Below are positions 50,119 through 62,087 of a stretch of 64,000 nt of DNA, piece after piece. The position numbers were made by a program, and so were the translations under genes. The notes under the pieces are model-generated. The model ran no database searches and was not told the DNA's origin. It saw only the letters and a list, made by a program, of their open reading frames with translations. Each line of letters opens with the position of its first letter. The first letter of the stretch is position 1. Source of the DNA: Lumnitzera littorea (taxonomy: Eukaryota; Streptophyta; Magnoliopsida; Myrtales; Combretaceae); contig JAMXBB010000007.1 in NCBI GenBank assembly GCA_024138015.1, forward strand, positions 87,224,482-87,288,481, written 5' to 3'.

Positions 50119-50299
50119 AGTGTGATTGTAAAGACATGGCACCTCTCAAGAAGAGAACATCTGGTACGTTCGATACCACATCCCAAGAGCTTGACACTAA
50201 TGTTGAGCTTACTAAGTAGAATCTACTCCTACTGCCTGAGAATATTAGCTAGGACTATTAGGTGTTTAAGGCTCCTCTAGATCCCATACAGATAATGTG

Positions 50300-51705
50300 A
50301 ACAATGCAAGAAGCCACTAAGGCTTCAAATCAATTCATGGCTATGTTCTAACCTATCCTTATCGGGATGGTTGCCACTATTGCTACGTAACAGGGTATAG
50401 CTTTGCCAAATCCTATAGTTGCTGTACAACCAGGCATTACTACCTCAACTTAACTAATTAATCCTCCAGTCATTGAGGAGGATCTCCATCAAGGAGGAGG
50501 TAATGAACCCCCTCCCCCCCGGAGAACCTGCATGACAACTAACGCTTACACTAAAGAATGTAAGAGTTCATTTAGGTGGCTCTTCATCTTTACAGGCACC
50601 TACTTCTTCATCCAACCCTATCATCCCAATCTTAAGAGGATCCACTTCTCATCTTAATCTTGCCCTTGCTCTATTACTTGCGTCCATAGCTTCTGTTCCA
50701 AAGACTTCCTTTATAGCAAAGGAAGACTTGGACATTTATATGAGAGAAATACAAGTTAGATCGTATATGAGAGTACCAGCTTTGAAACTCTCATATCACC
50801 AATGCATCGCAGCAAAGCCATATCCTAAGAACTATGTAAGTTCTAATTCATGTTGTTCAATGGCAAAAAAGGAAGTGCAAAGGAACACATCCTGAAATTT
50901 ATTGAAACCCTGGAGCCTTGTAGGCTTGATGATGACCTAAAGCTTAGAGAATTCTTTAAATCACTAATAAAGAAAGCATACACCTAATATATTAACCTCC
51001 CCGCAGGATCGATCAATTCATGGGGAACTATATGCAAACTATTCCTAGAGAAATTCTTCTTTACTTAGGAATGGGTCACGATTATAGATATGGGAAGAAT
51101 GTAACAAAACCTGAAGGAAGATTTGATGAATTACATAGAGCACTTTGGAGAGCATACCTTAGACATCCAAGATGTGTGTAATGAAAAGGAATTAGTAAAG
51201 ATTTTCATTCAGAAGATGTTTACTAAGTACACTATATACCGAAAAAAAACTTAATTTATGTTCTTTCTCCACACTCGTCAAGACTGTGAGAAGAACTAAT
51301 AATTCCATTGCATGACAATGGATAAAAGGTAGGAGATTCGAGAAACGAGCATCATTCGTTAGCTCAACTCGAAGAGAAAGTCCTAGAGACAACAAGAAGC
51401 CAAGGAATGAGAGTTCACGAGGCTTTACATTAGTTATATCATTCCCATGCTCGATGGGTAAAGTACATGTTGTACTTGACCAGTGGTTACGAGATGGGAA
51501 CATAAAGCTCTTGAGGGTAAAGCATTTGTCAACTGTAAAGGAGAAGAATGGCTCTAAGTTCTGTAGATGTTACAAGACTGTAGGTCATTTAACTAAAGAA
51601 TGTTGGACATTGAAAAAGATATTTAATGATTGGGTTTGTAATGGGGAACTTGTCATAGAGAATAATGTTGTACGCAATAATCTGCTCCTGGCAAACAATA
51701 CCTAA
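50300..51705 (+). pseudogene. gag of the Tat-type gypsy element
   Basis: Structural protein of the retroelement particle, now broken. Readable parts: INSWGTICKLFLEKFFFT near 51010-51065, and YIEHFGEHTLDIQDVCNEKE near 51130-51190. The nucleic-acid-binding knuckle follows: FCRCYKTVGHLTKECWTLKK near 51560-51620, with Gly-His and the final Cys in place. Protease would follow at about 51900-52080 but could not be read. Confidence 0.7.
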
Positions 51706-52089
51706 CGTGGCGTTATGAATGCTGTTAATTATGATCCAAGACAAGAGGAAGGAGATGTGCCATAGGTTGAGGTATATGAAGAGAAGGAAGCAGTAATAGA
51801 AACCAACCAAGGCGTACACTTATTGGTGGCTGCCGCCTTAATGAAGACCTCTAACTTCAAGAGGTTCTTCGATTTATTAGGATTCAATGAAGATGTACAG
51901 CTTATAGCAGCAACTACACTTACCTAGATTTTTAAGAGAGAATATGGGGAGTACAGTCCATATTTCCTCAAATCCCATGCCGATTCAAGAATCCCAGCTT
52001 ACCCTTCCTCAAATGCAAGACTAAATGAAACCCCAAGCCAAAGAGATTGAGGAATTGGACTTGGTAGGACTAGGGGAGTCTCGGCGACC

Positions 52090-53450
52090 TATCTTCATTA
52101 GCAAGAATCTATTGTAAGAAATTAGGGTCTACTTAGTAAAGTTGTTGAAGGAATATAAGGACACATTTGCTTGGACATATGATGAAATGCCAGGATTAGA
52201 CCCCAGTCTAGTGGTGCATAGATTGAACGAATTTTTCGTCTTGAAGTTGAAGTACAAATAAAAGAAGAGCTTGAAAAGTTTCTCCAAGCTGGCTTCATTA
52301 AGCTAATTAAACACCCTACCCGGCTGGCTAATATTGTGCTAGTTAAAGAGAAGAATGGACAGATACGTGTTTACGTAGACTTCCGTGATCTCAATAAGGC
52401 TTTCCTTAAGGATGACTTCTCATTGCCAAATATTGTGGTAGATGTTACAGTTGGACATGAATTATTCTCATTCATAGATGGCTTCAATGTTTATAACTAA
52501 ATAAAGATGATTGTCGGAGATGCTGAATGCACTACTTTCAGAATACTAGTGGGAAACTTCTACTATACAGTCATGCCATTTAGACTTAAGAATGTAGGAT
52601 CTACCTACCAGAGGGTAATGACTGCCATATTTCATGAAATGGTGCATGACTTTATGAAAGACTATGTTGATGACATAGTTGTCAAGTTAAGACGGTGCCT
52701 GATCATTTGACTCATCTACGGAGGGTCTTTGAAAGATGTCATCTATATAAATTGTGTATGAATCCCTTAAAGTGTATCTTCGGGGTAGCTTCTAGTGAAT
52801 TCTTTGGATTCGTCGTTTATAGAAAAGGAATTGATGTAGATCCAGCAAAGGTGTAAGCTATACGTTCCATGCCCTCACCTACTAGTCTAAGGGAATTCAA
52901 GACCTTTATGGGGAAAGTTTCCTATATTAGGTGATTTATCCCCGTACTAGTAGAAATTTCTCATCCATTATAATAGCTCATGAAAAAGGGACCCCATTTG
53001 AATGGGGACAAGCTCTCAAAGAAGCTATATAAAAGATCAAGGAGATACTTACCTCGCCAGCAACGATGATAATGCCAGTTAAAGCTTTACCAATGATTCT
53101 TTATTTAACAGCTACTGATAAGTCTATCGGGGCTTTGCTAGTTCAAGAATTAGATGGTGGTGAACAACCGGTTTACTACCTAAATAGGTCACTCCAAGGA
53201 TGCGAGGTGAAATACTTAGCTTGCAAAAAGCAGTACCTAATGCCAGTATTTGCCATGTAAAAGTTGCGCTGCTATTTTCTGGCTTATAGGGTTAATCTTG
53301 TCACTCATTCAAATCCACTAAAATACTTGTTGTCACCATTAACTCTTTTAGGAAGAATTGCAAAATGGTTGCTCATCCTATCAGAATTTGACATTACAAT
53401 TGTGCTACCTAAGGCTATTAAGTCTCAAGCTTTAGTAGACCTTTTGGCTT
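52090..53450 (+). pseudogene. Reverse transcriptase and first RNase H of the Tat-type element
   Basis: TFAWTYDEMPGLDPSLVVHRL (near 52165) is the typical Tat start. FRDLNKAFLKDDFSLPNI near 52380, FSFIDGFNVYN near 52470, FYYTVMPFRLKNVGSTYQR near 52560 and the YVDD box at 52663-52674 follow, so the catalytic box is intact. Connection and RNase H: GTPFEWGQALKEAI near 52990-53030, LYLTATDKSIGALLVQE near 53100-53150, YYLNRSLQGCEVKY. Stops and frame changes occur several times. Confidence 0.85.
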
Positions 53451-53544
53451 AGTTTCCTATGACACAAGAGGCTCTTATTGTAGATATAATCCTTGCAGAG
53501 TTCTATGAAGACTTTATGAGAGCAAAATTAGATGAAGAGTAGTA

Positions 53545-53910
53545 AATGCAATTTGATGGCTCTTCTAGTAACACTAAACAAGGAGCCAAGGTGATCTTAA
53601 CATCTCCAAAAGGTTAAGAGATACCTTTAGCTTTCAAGCTAGATTTCCCATTTACCAATAATGAGGTTGAGTATGAAGCTTTCCTACTTAGTCTCATTTC
53701 TACTCAAAATGCCAGAGCATCTAACTTATGCATTCATGGTGACTCAAACTTAATCATTAAGCAAGCGAATGGTGAATTTGCTCTTAAAGAACCAGCATTA
53801 GCGGCTTATAGGGTTGTAGTGCAGTCTTTAGTTGGCAAGTTCAAATCAGTGAGGTACGAGCATGCCAAATGATCTACCAATTGCTATGCAGGTGCCTTAG
53901 CAACATTAGC
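53545..53910 (+). pseudogene. Second (archaeal-type) RNase H of the Tat-type element
   Basis: One frame reads FDGSSSNTKQGAKVIL, NNEVEYEAFL, HGDSNLIIKQANGEF, and ends YAGALATLAS. Family members end HADALATLAS, so three catalytic acids are kept (Asp, Glu, Asp) and the fourth Asp is replaced by Gly at about 53891. A stop interrupts the middle. Having this domain after the normal RNase H assigns the element to Tat. Confidence 0.8.
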
Positions 53911-54289
53911 TTCCAATGTTCCCATTCAAACTACACAGAATAATTTGAATGTCCAAGTTATTAAGAAATCCATCCCATGCACAGCTCTACAATTAGTGGA
54001 CAAAGATGAAGAAGCGCAAGACGACTAGTGCAGTCCCATCAAGGCACAGTTAACACATCTAAATGTGGCGTTTATGGCAACCTTGAAGAGCTTCACTTGT
54101 ATTAATAGCATCTTTTATTTTAAGGGACCAGAAGGTATCTTGTCTCAATGTATTTACACAAAACAATCTCGTTTGAAGTTAGATAACTAGCATAAGATTT
54201 AGTGCGAAGAAAACTGCTTACCCTTGTATTGTCGCATTCAGCGTGCAAGGTATTTCTGGCCAATAGTGTCTAAAGATGCATCCTAACTA

Positions 54290-55587
54290 CAAATGAGTTA
54301 TCTAAAGTGTACTGAACTCCTTAACCGAGGAGAATGCAACTTTGTAATAAGTGTAGATGATTGGAGGTGCCTTTACATCGATTACTTGAAAAATAATGTT
54401 TTGCCAACGAATAGCACAAATGCTCGATTAGTGAAGCATAAAGTAAGAAAGCATCTTATACATGAAGGCAAGTTGTACAAGGTCTCATTCATAGGAAAGC
54501 CTCTTCGATATATATCACCTCCTGAAATAGAAACTATATTGTCTAAAGTACACTCCAGAGATGGTAGAGAACATCAAAGGGGAAGGAAGTTGTATTACCA
54601 TCTACTTCATATGGGATACTATTGGCCCTACCATTATGCATTGAATTTTACTAGGAAGTGTGTCTCATGCTAATAACATGGTGATGTGATCCATGCTCTC
54701 GCTACATTACATAACCTGACTACACCATCACCATTCCATACTTAAGCATTTAACTTAATTGGTCCAATACACCTACCATCCAGAGGGTGCATATAGATTC
54801 TCATTGGAATTGAATGTTTCACTAAGTGGGTTGAAGCAATCCCTCTCAAGAATGCAACAGGACCTGCCATAGCAAATTTCATGAAGGAGCATATTATTTG
54901 CCATTTTGAGATCCTAAAGCATGTCTTTTTAAATAATGGCACCCCTTTCATCAACTCACATGTACAATAGTTGCTAGCTTCTTACAATATCAATTGTATG
55001 AAATCCACACCAAACTATCCAAAGAGAAACATCTAAGCAGAGGCAACTAATAAGACTCTCTTGAAGGTCTTTGGTTGGATGGTTCACAAAAACCATAGAG
55101 TAGAATGATAAACTGCCATTGGCATTATGGGCTTATAGAACGTCTAAGTAAGGTCCTACTTAGGCGACACCATTATCTTTGGTATATAGTTCTGAGGTAG
55201 TGATGCTTATTGAAATCTTAGTTCCTTTTGCATGCTTGGCCTTCAACACTGAATTAGAACCAGATAATCTACGTATGTTGGATCTTGAAGTCTTAGAAGA
55301 AAGGCGAGGCACTACCGAGTATAACCTTGCTAATTACCATAGATGACTTAGTATTGCTTATGATTTCCTAATCAAGAAAATATCTTTTCAGCAAGGTGAC
55401 GTTGTAGTTTGTATAGTAAAGCATGTGCAACGAGGTATTACAATGCTAAAGTTTACACCGAAGTGGGAAGGCCCTTTTGTAATTCATGAAGTCTACGACA
55501 GTAGCTACTACAAGTTCCTTAATTTGAAAACCGATGCAATAATCCCTCTTATTAACTTTCAATACGATAAAAAGATTCATTTGTAAA
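54290..55587 (+). pseudogene. Integrase of the Tat-type element
   Basis: The N-terminal part reads DWRCLYIDYLKNNVLP near 54360-54405, LYKVSFIGKPLR, then a zinc region ending RKCVSC at 54670. The core includes GIECFTKWVEAIPLKNATGP near 54810-54865 and FLNNGTPF near 54930. The C-terminal part reads FQQGDVVVCIVKHVQRGI near 55390-55440 and KWEGPFVIHEVYDSSYYKFL near 55465-55520. The frame ends with a stop at about 55585. No chromodomain is visible, as expected for Tat. Confidence 0.85.
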
Positions 55588-56186
55588 TCCAACAATGTAT
55601 TTGCAATTCACATGAATGAAACATTTAATTTCCATCGCTCTATTTCTTTGTGTTCTTTAACTTTCTTTTGTCTTCTTTGTGCTGCTACAAAGTTAGAGAT
55701 TTATCTCCTTAGCGTACAGTTTTAATTCTGTATTCTATTCCTATCTCCTTATTGTTATAAAGTTAGAGATATGTCTCCTTAGCACATAAGGCTAATACAT
55801 GAATAAGTAAAGAGGAAGTGATACAAGGTTAAGTATTGGGAAATACCCTCTTGACCATTGATAATATACTTGGCACATGTTACTATCGTTGCTTAAGCAT
55901 AGTTGACTATTTTATCTTATGTGCTCAACTTATTATTGATAGCATGTGAGAGCCTCCCTCTAATGCGCAATGCTATGCTCTAGGCTTCACAAGCCATAAG
56001 GAGCAAATCCTATTATTATGGCATTTATTTTACAATGTTGCCACTAAAGAGGCACTACCTCCTAAAGCACACAATGACCCCGACAAGTTTCAGTGGTATA
56101 GGCCACCTCTAGGCTAAGAAGTCTTATTATTTGATACAACTAAACAATTGAAATAAATAAAGAATTGAAGGACAGTAGGAAAGTTT
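55588..56186 (+). other. Non-coding tail between integrase and an LTR-like block
   Basis: It contains an imperfect direct repeat (AAAGTTAGAGATTTATCTCCTTAGC at 55689 onward and AAAGTTAGAGATATGTCTCCTTAGC near 55761). At its right end is a purine-rich run (GAATTGAAGGACAGTAGGAAAG) that could be a polypurine tract for the following LTR. Confidence 0.45.
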
Positions 56187-56730
56187 AGACACCCAATTTG
56201 TGCCTCCTTTATTTTATTTTATTTTGGTTTTATTTTTTATTTTATTTCTTTAATAGGTCCTAAATTAGTAAAAACAAAAAAAAAAAGAAATTAAAGAAAA
56301 CTCAAAAAATAAAGAAATTTAGAAAAAATAGAATTTTAGGAAAATACAAAAATAGGAAAAAAGCATAAAAATAAGGAAATTGGAAAAATATAAAAAAAAT
56401 AGGAAATCTAGAAAAAAAAATACAAAAAATAAGAAATTTAGAAAATAGAAAAAAATAGTGAATTTAGAAAATAAGAAATTTTTAGGTTGTTTAAATAGAA
56501 TATAATTTTAATTTAAATAATTTTGAATAAAAGGTTATTGGGCTTAGGTTTAAATTTGAATCTAGTTTAGGCTGACCTAATCTATATGTATAATTAATTG
56601 CATATATGAATAAGGAAAAACTAATAGTTTAATTGGATAAGCACTTGAACTTGATATTACATATGATTTGGAGATCTTGAGTTCAATCCATGAAAAGTGC
56701 AAAATGTATTTTTTATTTTCTTTTCTCACT

Positions 56731-56793
56731 TCATCGCTACGTCATGGGCCACATCATTGCTACGTCATGGGCCACATCATTGCTACATCATTT
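56731..56793 (+). repeat. Short tandem repeat, 23-base period
   Basis: The unit GCTACGTCATGGGCCACAT recurs with 23-base spacing at 56736, 56759 and, partially, 56782. Confidence 0.9.
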
Positions 56794-57135
56794 ACTAACT
56801 CACTTCCAAGTGTGGTAGACACACTCTTGCATACATTGGACACACTTTGTCACATTCCTACACGTGTAGCTATGTATTTAGCACCATATATTATCTAGGT
56901 TTGTCTAATCCAAAATTGGAAGAAAATCATATTGCATATAATTTTTTCCATCCTTAACTTGACCATAACACCTATAAATAGGGGTCTACTCTTCATTTTC
57001 AAAATACAACAAAGCTTCAAAATACTTTAGAAAAACAAAAACTGAAGCTTCTTCTCTCTAGTACGGTTCCTCTCTCTCTCTAAGATAGCATCTCCTAGGT
57101 GTTTTTTGATGAAAACCACTACCATCGGATTTTTT

Positions 57136-57267
57136 GAACTGATTGGAGCTGATCGAATCGAAGTGAGTCGACCAATTTGATCTAAGCCGAAGTGAGCTGA
57201 TTGAGCCGAAACAAATCGAAGTAAGCCGATATAAGTTGAAGAGAGTCAACAAGTTGATCTGAGCCAC
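57136..57267 (+). repeat. Degenerate short tandem repeat
   Basis: Variants of CGAAGTGAGCCGA recur at irregular spacing (CGAAGTGAGTCGA, CGAAGTGAGCTGA, CGAAGTAAGCCGA, TGAAGAGAGTCAA). It lies in the leader part of the LTR-like block. Confidence 0.7.
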
Positions 57268-58299
57268 CTTTAAGTTGTCCAAGCCTAGCTAACCTAGTTT
57301 TTTTTTCTTTATTTTTTTGTTTATTTGTAAATGTAATAAATGAGAAAAAGAAAAAAGAACAGAAAAGAAAGAGAAGAAAAACAAAAAGAGAAAATAAAAG
57401 AAAGAAGTTTATTTATTTATTTATTTTATTTTATTTTAATAGAAATAGATAGATTAAGTATAAAATAAATAAAATAATATAATAAAAATAAAAATAAATA
57501 AATAGGTTAGTGAACAAAAATCGTTTTGACACTTAAAAAAATTGAGTTTTTTAAAAATAAATGAAAATAAATGGGCATTTTTCCAAATTAGAATTATTTT
57601 AGAGTTTTTAAAAATAAAACATCGATTAGGACCCTTTAGGAGAAATTCCTTGAATAAATTGAACTGGATAAAAACGTAAATTTGACCTTTTTTAAAAATT
57701 AAAATCAAATCACCTACTAAAGTTTTTATAAAAAGACTACGTATGTCTGATCCCGAATAGCGGGTACATAGATACCCACAAGGCGATGATAAAAATGAAA
57801 AAACCAAATTTCCGTTTTTCTCTAGTTTAGATTATTTTGTTTATCTAATTAGAGTAACCAATAACCAAGTTCTATCTTTAAAAATTGAAAGGTGATTTTT
57901 AAGTTTAATTCTAATTTTGGAAAGTTAATGGTACCCATAAGGGTTTAAATCTTTAACCCTCGAACCTGAATCTCTAGTTTTCAAAAAGCTGTTTTAAAAA
58001 TCAATTTTATCAAAGACTAGTAGCTAAGTTATAATCAATCTACCCAATTGGTTATAACTTAACTGTTTTCCCGACTTCGATTGGGTGGTGACTCTAAAAT
58101 TATTTTCAAAATAAAATAATCCAGTTTTCTTTAAACTCTAATCGAGGGCCAATATTAAACGAGTAAGAGTTTAATATTGGTCGATTTAGAGAAAACTTAA
58201 TTTTATAAAAAGAATTGGGAGGGTGAAAATCTAGGCTCAACAGAAAGCAATTAAATTTCATTTAATCAAAATAAATGAATATAGCCAAACTTCGCTAAG

Positions 58300-59960
58300 A
58301 GTAGCAATCTAAACCTACTATCGACCTAAGGTTTGTATCGCCTAATAAATCTTTTGCTTCACGGTTTATCTCCTCAATAGCATCTTATAAGGCTTGCATC
58401 CTTACCACTAGCTCACATTGGTTTCTCATAGTGGCATAATAACTTGGCAATGTCTTAGCTTTGGCAGCAATGAGCTCTAAGCTACCAACCTTGAATTTTA
58501 AAAGATGAACCCCTTCAGAACAGCTAATTAGTTGTTGTTGCTTATCATCTAATAGAGACCTCCAAGACTTCTCAAGTAATGATGCACCTTCCCTAGCATT
58601 TTCACCATGGTATTAGCCAACTTGGTCCGCAACATAAGAGATTCACTCCAAAAATCTTGGTCCATGGCATAAAGTCTCTCCAATGGTTTCAGTAGACAAG
58701 AAGAAATGTCGAATCCATGAAAGGATATTATCTTCGGAATTGCTTCTAGAGTTGCTAACATGTCTCTAAGAGACAAGTTAGCAACTGAGGGTAGAGAGAC
58801 ATCAATAGATGCTACTTATACTTCACCTTTATGAGTTCTTGAGCGTAGTAATGCATCTACATTAGTATCGCCATCACTTACCTTATTGATGGACAAAGTA
58901 ATGTCCTATGCTTCAAGGGAATCATTTAACTTTTTAGTTTCATTATCATCATCAGCATCCTCATATTGGATTGGATATTCACCATAATCTACTAAGTCCT
59001 CATCATCAACTACTGGTGTAGTAGGATTGTTCGGACGAACCCTGAAGCTCAAGTTAGTAGCATCGTCCTTCTCACGGATTGCAATAGGAAAGCCTATCTC
59101 AACTTGCAAGACCAAAGAAATAAAGTTAGACAAAATAAATAAATAAATAAATGTATACATATAAAAAATAACATGATGCATCTAATAAAGTTACTTCCTA
59201 AATAAATGCTTGCTTTGTTTGTCTTGAATCCATTAATAGATGTGAGAGGTGGTTGTTCTTAGACTTTAAAGAAGGGTTTACCCTTGTTATCCCACTAGAA
59301 CATTTTGATTGTTTAAAAATAGCCCCTTGTGCATCTCTACTATCTTGAGACTTAGGCCTAAGGAGTTTAAAAAAGAATTCGTAATGATATACAGTAGGTG
59401 CATGAAATGTATTACCTATTGACACAAAGGCATAAGCCTGGAACGTATCTAGGTAATTCATCCAATGTGTCAACCATCCAAGGGAAGGAACTCCATAGTG
59501 ATCAGTAGAAGGAAAGAATAATTATCGCTTTCCAAGGTGAATCTTCCTAAAGTCATTTGGACATAGTGACTAGTAATAAGATTTAAAACTTTCAATCTTA
59601 GTAATCAGGTGAGGCACTCCTTGATCAAAACTAAGTTGATACATAGCTCAATGGAGAGAGTACACCATGACTCTTTGCTCTAAAAAGCAGCTAGCTGAGT
59701 CTTCATTGTTGAGAAGGGAAGGCAAGCACCTTGGAATATACCATAAGAGGAACTTGGCTTGAGAATCGAGGATATTTTCTTGATTTTCCACTAAGGTAAC
59801 CTTATCGTTTGAGCTAAGATGATAAAGTCTATTATTATCTTTATATCCTGCAATTTGCTCAATATAAGGGCGAAATGTGAATTCACCCTCAATGTCAATG
59901 AGCTATAGGAGTGACTGATCAATCAATCCCTCAACCTAGTGGAAGACCTACAATCAGGCA
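58300..59960 (-). pseudogene. Plant-mobile-domain-like ORF set, broken
   Basis: Read on the minus strand from about 59900: FTFRPYIEQIAGYKDNNRLY, KFLLWYIPRCLPSLLNNEDS, SFDQGVPHLITKIESFKSYY and YGVPSLGWLTHWMNYLDTFQ. Then YAFVSIGNTFHAPTVYHYEF, EIGFPIAIREKDDATNLSFR (near 59100-59040), an acidic stretch (YEDADDDNETKKLNDS), and MLATLEAIPKIISFHGFDIS (near 58770-58700). This resembles the plant mobile domain (aminotransferase-like, MAIN-related) proteins that multiply with transposons in plant genomes. Known members act in chromatin silencing; the transposon-borne ones have no established role. Stops and small frameshifts break it into at least four pieces. The family call is from pattern memory and should be tested. 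Confidence 0.6.
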
Positions 59961-59999
59961 TTTAGGGTTCGATTTGTAGAATTTAGGATGATCGAGCAA

Positions 60000-61851
60000 A
60001 TTATCCATCTAGCTTAAATTTTACGACAAAGCTAGAATAACTAATAAAAGTGATCCCGTAAGTTTGAATTTAAGAAAATAAGTAATAAAATGATTAATTA
60101 ATATAATATTGAATTTTAAGAAATTTGTCTGTTATTTATTGGAAACGCTTAGAACAAATTCCAATAAGTAACGAATCGATAAAAATAAATTGTATGCACA
60201 CTAAGAAACATAAAATAACTAAAATAATATTTAGGAATAGTTATTTGTACCATATATGAATTTACATGTAGATAGAAATATGTGTAATTATTTAAAATAT
60301 GCGAAATATGCCAAAATAATATTAATTCCTTAAAGAAAATGCATGAATAATTTGGGAAAAATCAAGAAAAAGAGGAAAATTCCAAAGTTGAGGTGTAGCA
60401 ACTTGGTATTTAAGAAATAAAAGCAACAAATTAAAGTAAGCCAAACAAAAAGCAAATTTGGAAGAGGATAAGGCCCATGTGAAGTCAATTTAATGTATAA
60501 AAAATCTCCTAAGGCTCTATAAATACCTAAATTAAATTAGAAGCTCATTTGGTCAGTTTAGGATCCTAGAAAATTAGAGAGAACAAAAAATTTTAGGGTT
60601 AGGGTTTATTTGCAAAAAATTAGAAAAATTTATACAATTAAGGCCTTAGAAGGAAACTACTACCCGACGACAACTTGAGAGTAATGGCCACCACCACCAC
60701 ACAATGGTGGCAGCACCTAAGTTGGCCAACAAAGCCTTAGTGGCTGGCGATGGCCGGAGTCACTAATTTCGGTGAGTCCGATCTTCCTTTTGATTTTACA
60801 TATTTTGTTAAAAATACTAAATATACTTAGAAAATTATAAAATTTGGTATTCTGAAATATTTTTATATGTAGTTTCTAGAAAAAAATATTATTTTGATAA
60901 AAATATGTCCCGTAATATATAGTGCTCAAGAAATCATGAAAAACCTAGCATGTTTTGAATTAAAAATAAAGAGGCTTAAGAGTGTAGTTTTGGGCTAAAA
61001 ATTTTTGTGTAATCTACTTAGGTAATATAGAACAATGCTACGAAGCCCTTTTTTGAAAATTAATTTTCTAAATTTTTAGGCCTTAAAATAATGCATAAAA
61101 TGGGTAATTTAAGGCTAATTAGGTAATTAAATAGATAATTATTGATTTAGTGTATAATTATATGTTTTAGGGTGTTGAAATCTGATGAAGTATGATATTT
61201 GTAGTATTTAGAGTGTTGGATGTAATTATTAGGCTATTATGTAATATATATGTAATAGATAAGAATGGTATATTTTAAGTTAATTTTGTAAATTAGGGTA
61301 ATTAAGAGTAAAATATGATTTAGGATTAATTTAGATATTTTGAGATGTTAATTGATGTTAGGAGATGATATTTGAAGTGATAGGACTATTAGATATGTAT
61401 ATTATATATATATTAGGTGATAATGTATAATATGTAAATATAAGAAATAAATGAGTAGGAAAATATTAGGTTAAAATTGATATTTTAATAATAATAAAAA
61501 TATGTAATAAATTTGGTAGGAAACTTAAATTTAGGTGTTTATATGAAAAATATAAAATTTTTTCACATTAGGAATAAGTTTGGTACACTAATAAGGATTT
61601 AAGTACATTAGATAGAATAGAACACTGATTTAGGACTAAAACCGATAATTAGGATACTTGAGCTTAATGTGATAAATTTCACATTTGTTTTCGGACCGCA
61701 TTTTTAGGATTTATGTATAATACTCATAGTTAGAGCTGATTTAAAACCTAAACCAAAATCAGATTTGAAAACCAAACCCTAAACTAACCTAGGATGAATT
61801 AATAATAACTAATATATATATGAGAAGAATTGAGTTAAATCATAACCTAGA

Positions 61852-61885
<34 letters not shown>

Positions 61886-62085
61886 CAAAATATAAATACT
61901 AAAGAGCATATTAATATTATAGGACACACGGAAACGAATTGACCTATGATTGGTTGAGTAAGCGATCAAGGATACTAGGTAAATTGGGATTAATATGTTA
62001 CTGTATTTCGAAGTACTAATTTATAGTACTTGGAGGCTTGAAATTTTATTGGATTGTTCTTGTTAGATGGTACTAAGCTATTTCA
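60000..62085. repeat. LTR-like AT-rich block
   Basis: A TATA box (CTATAAATACC near 60517-60527, plus orientation) is followed by a leader and a short GC-richer patch (about 60690-60790, GGTGGCAGCACC, GGCGATGGCCGGAG). A (TA)n run lies at 61853-61882. The right end (TATTTCAACA) abuts the broken gag frame. No primer site or second copy was found, so orientation and family are uncertain. Confidence 0.35.
61853..61882. repeat. (TA)n microsatellite
   Basis: About 15 TA units in an uninterrupted run, seen directly. Confidence 0.95.
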
Positions 62086-62087
62086 AC

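Larger units (their letters stand above)
49445..55587 (+). mobile_element. Ty3/gypsy element of the Tat lineage (5' LTR, gag, pol)
   Basis: Plus-strand element with a 5' LTR (49445-50097), primer site (50101), gag (about 50300-51700), RT, RNase H, a second RNase H, and integrase ending at 55587. The extra RNase H between the first RNase H and integrase is the hallmark of the Tat/Athila branch. Frameshifts and stops occur throughout, so it is not functional. No 3' LTR matching the 5' LTR was found downstream; a different LTR-like block begins at 56187. Confidence 0.88.
56187..58240 (+). repeat. LTR-like block of a gypsy element
   Basis: It begins TTTAGACACCCAATTTGTGCC and ends AATCTAGGCTCAACA. 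A TATA box (ACCTATAAATAGGGG, 56970-56984) lies in plus orientation, followed by a CT-rich leader. The size of about 2 kb is typical of Tat/Ogre LTRs. It does not match the LTR at 49445-50097, so it belongs to another element or the region is mosaic. Inside are a 23-base tandem repeat (56731-56793), a tRNA-like segment (56625-56689) and a degenerate short repeat (57136-57267). Confidence 0.5.

Noticed and set aside
56625..56689. Functional tRNA gene
   Set aside because: A- and B-box-like motifs are present, but no acceptor stem or anticodon arm could be paired by eye; treated as a tRNA-derived relic only.
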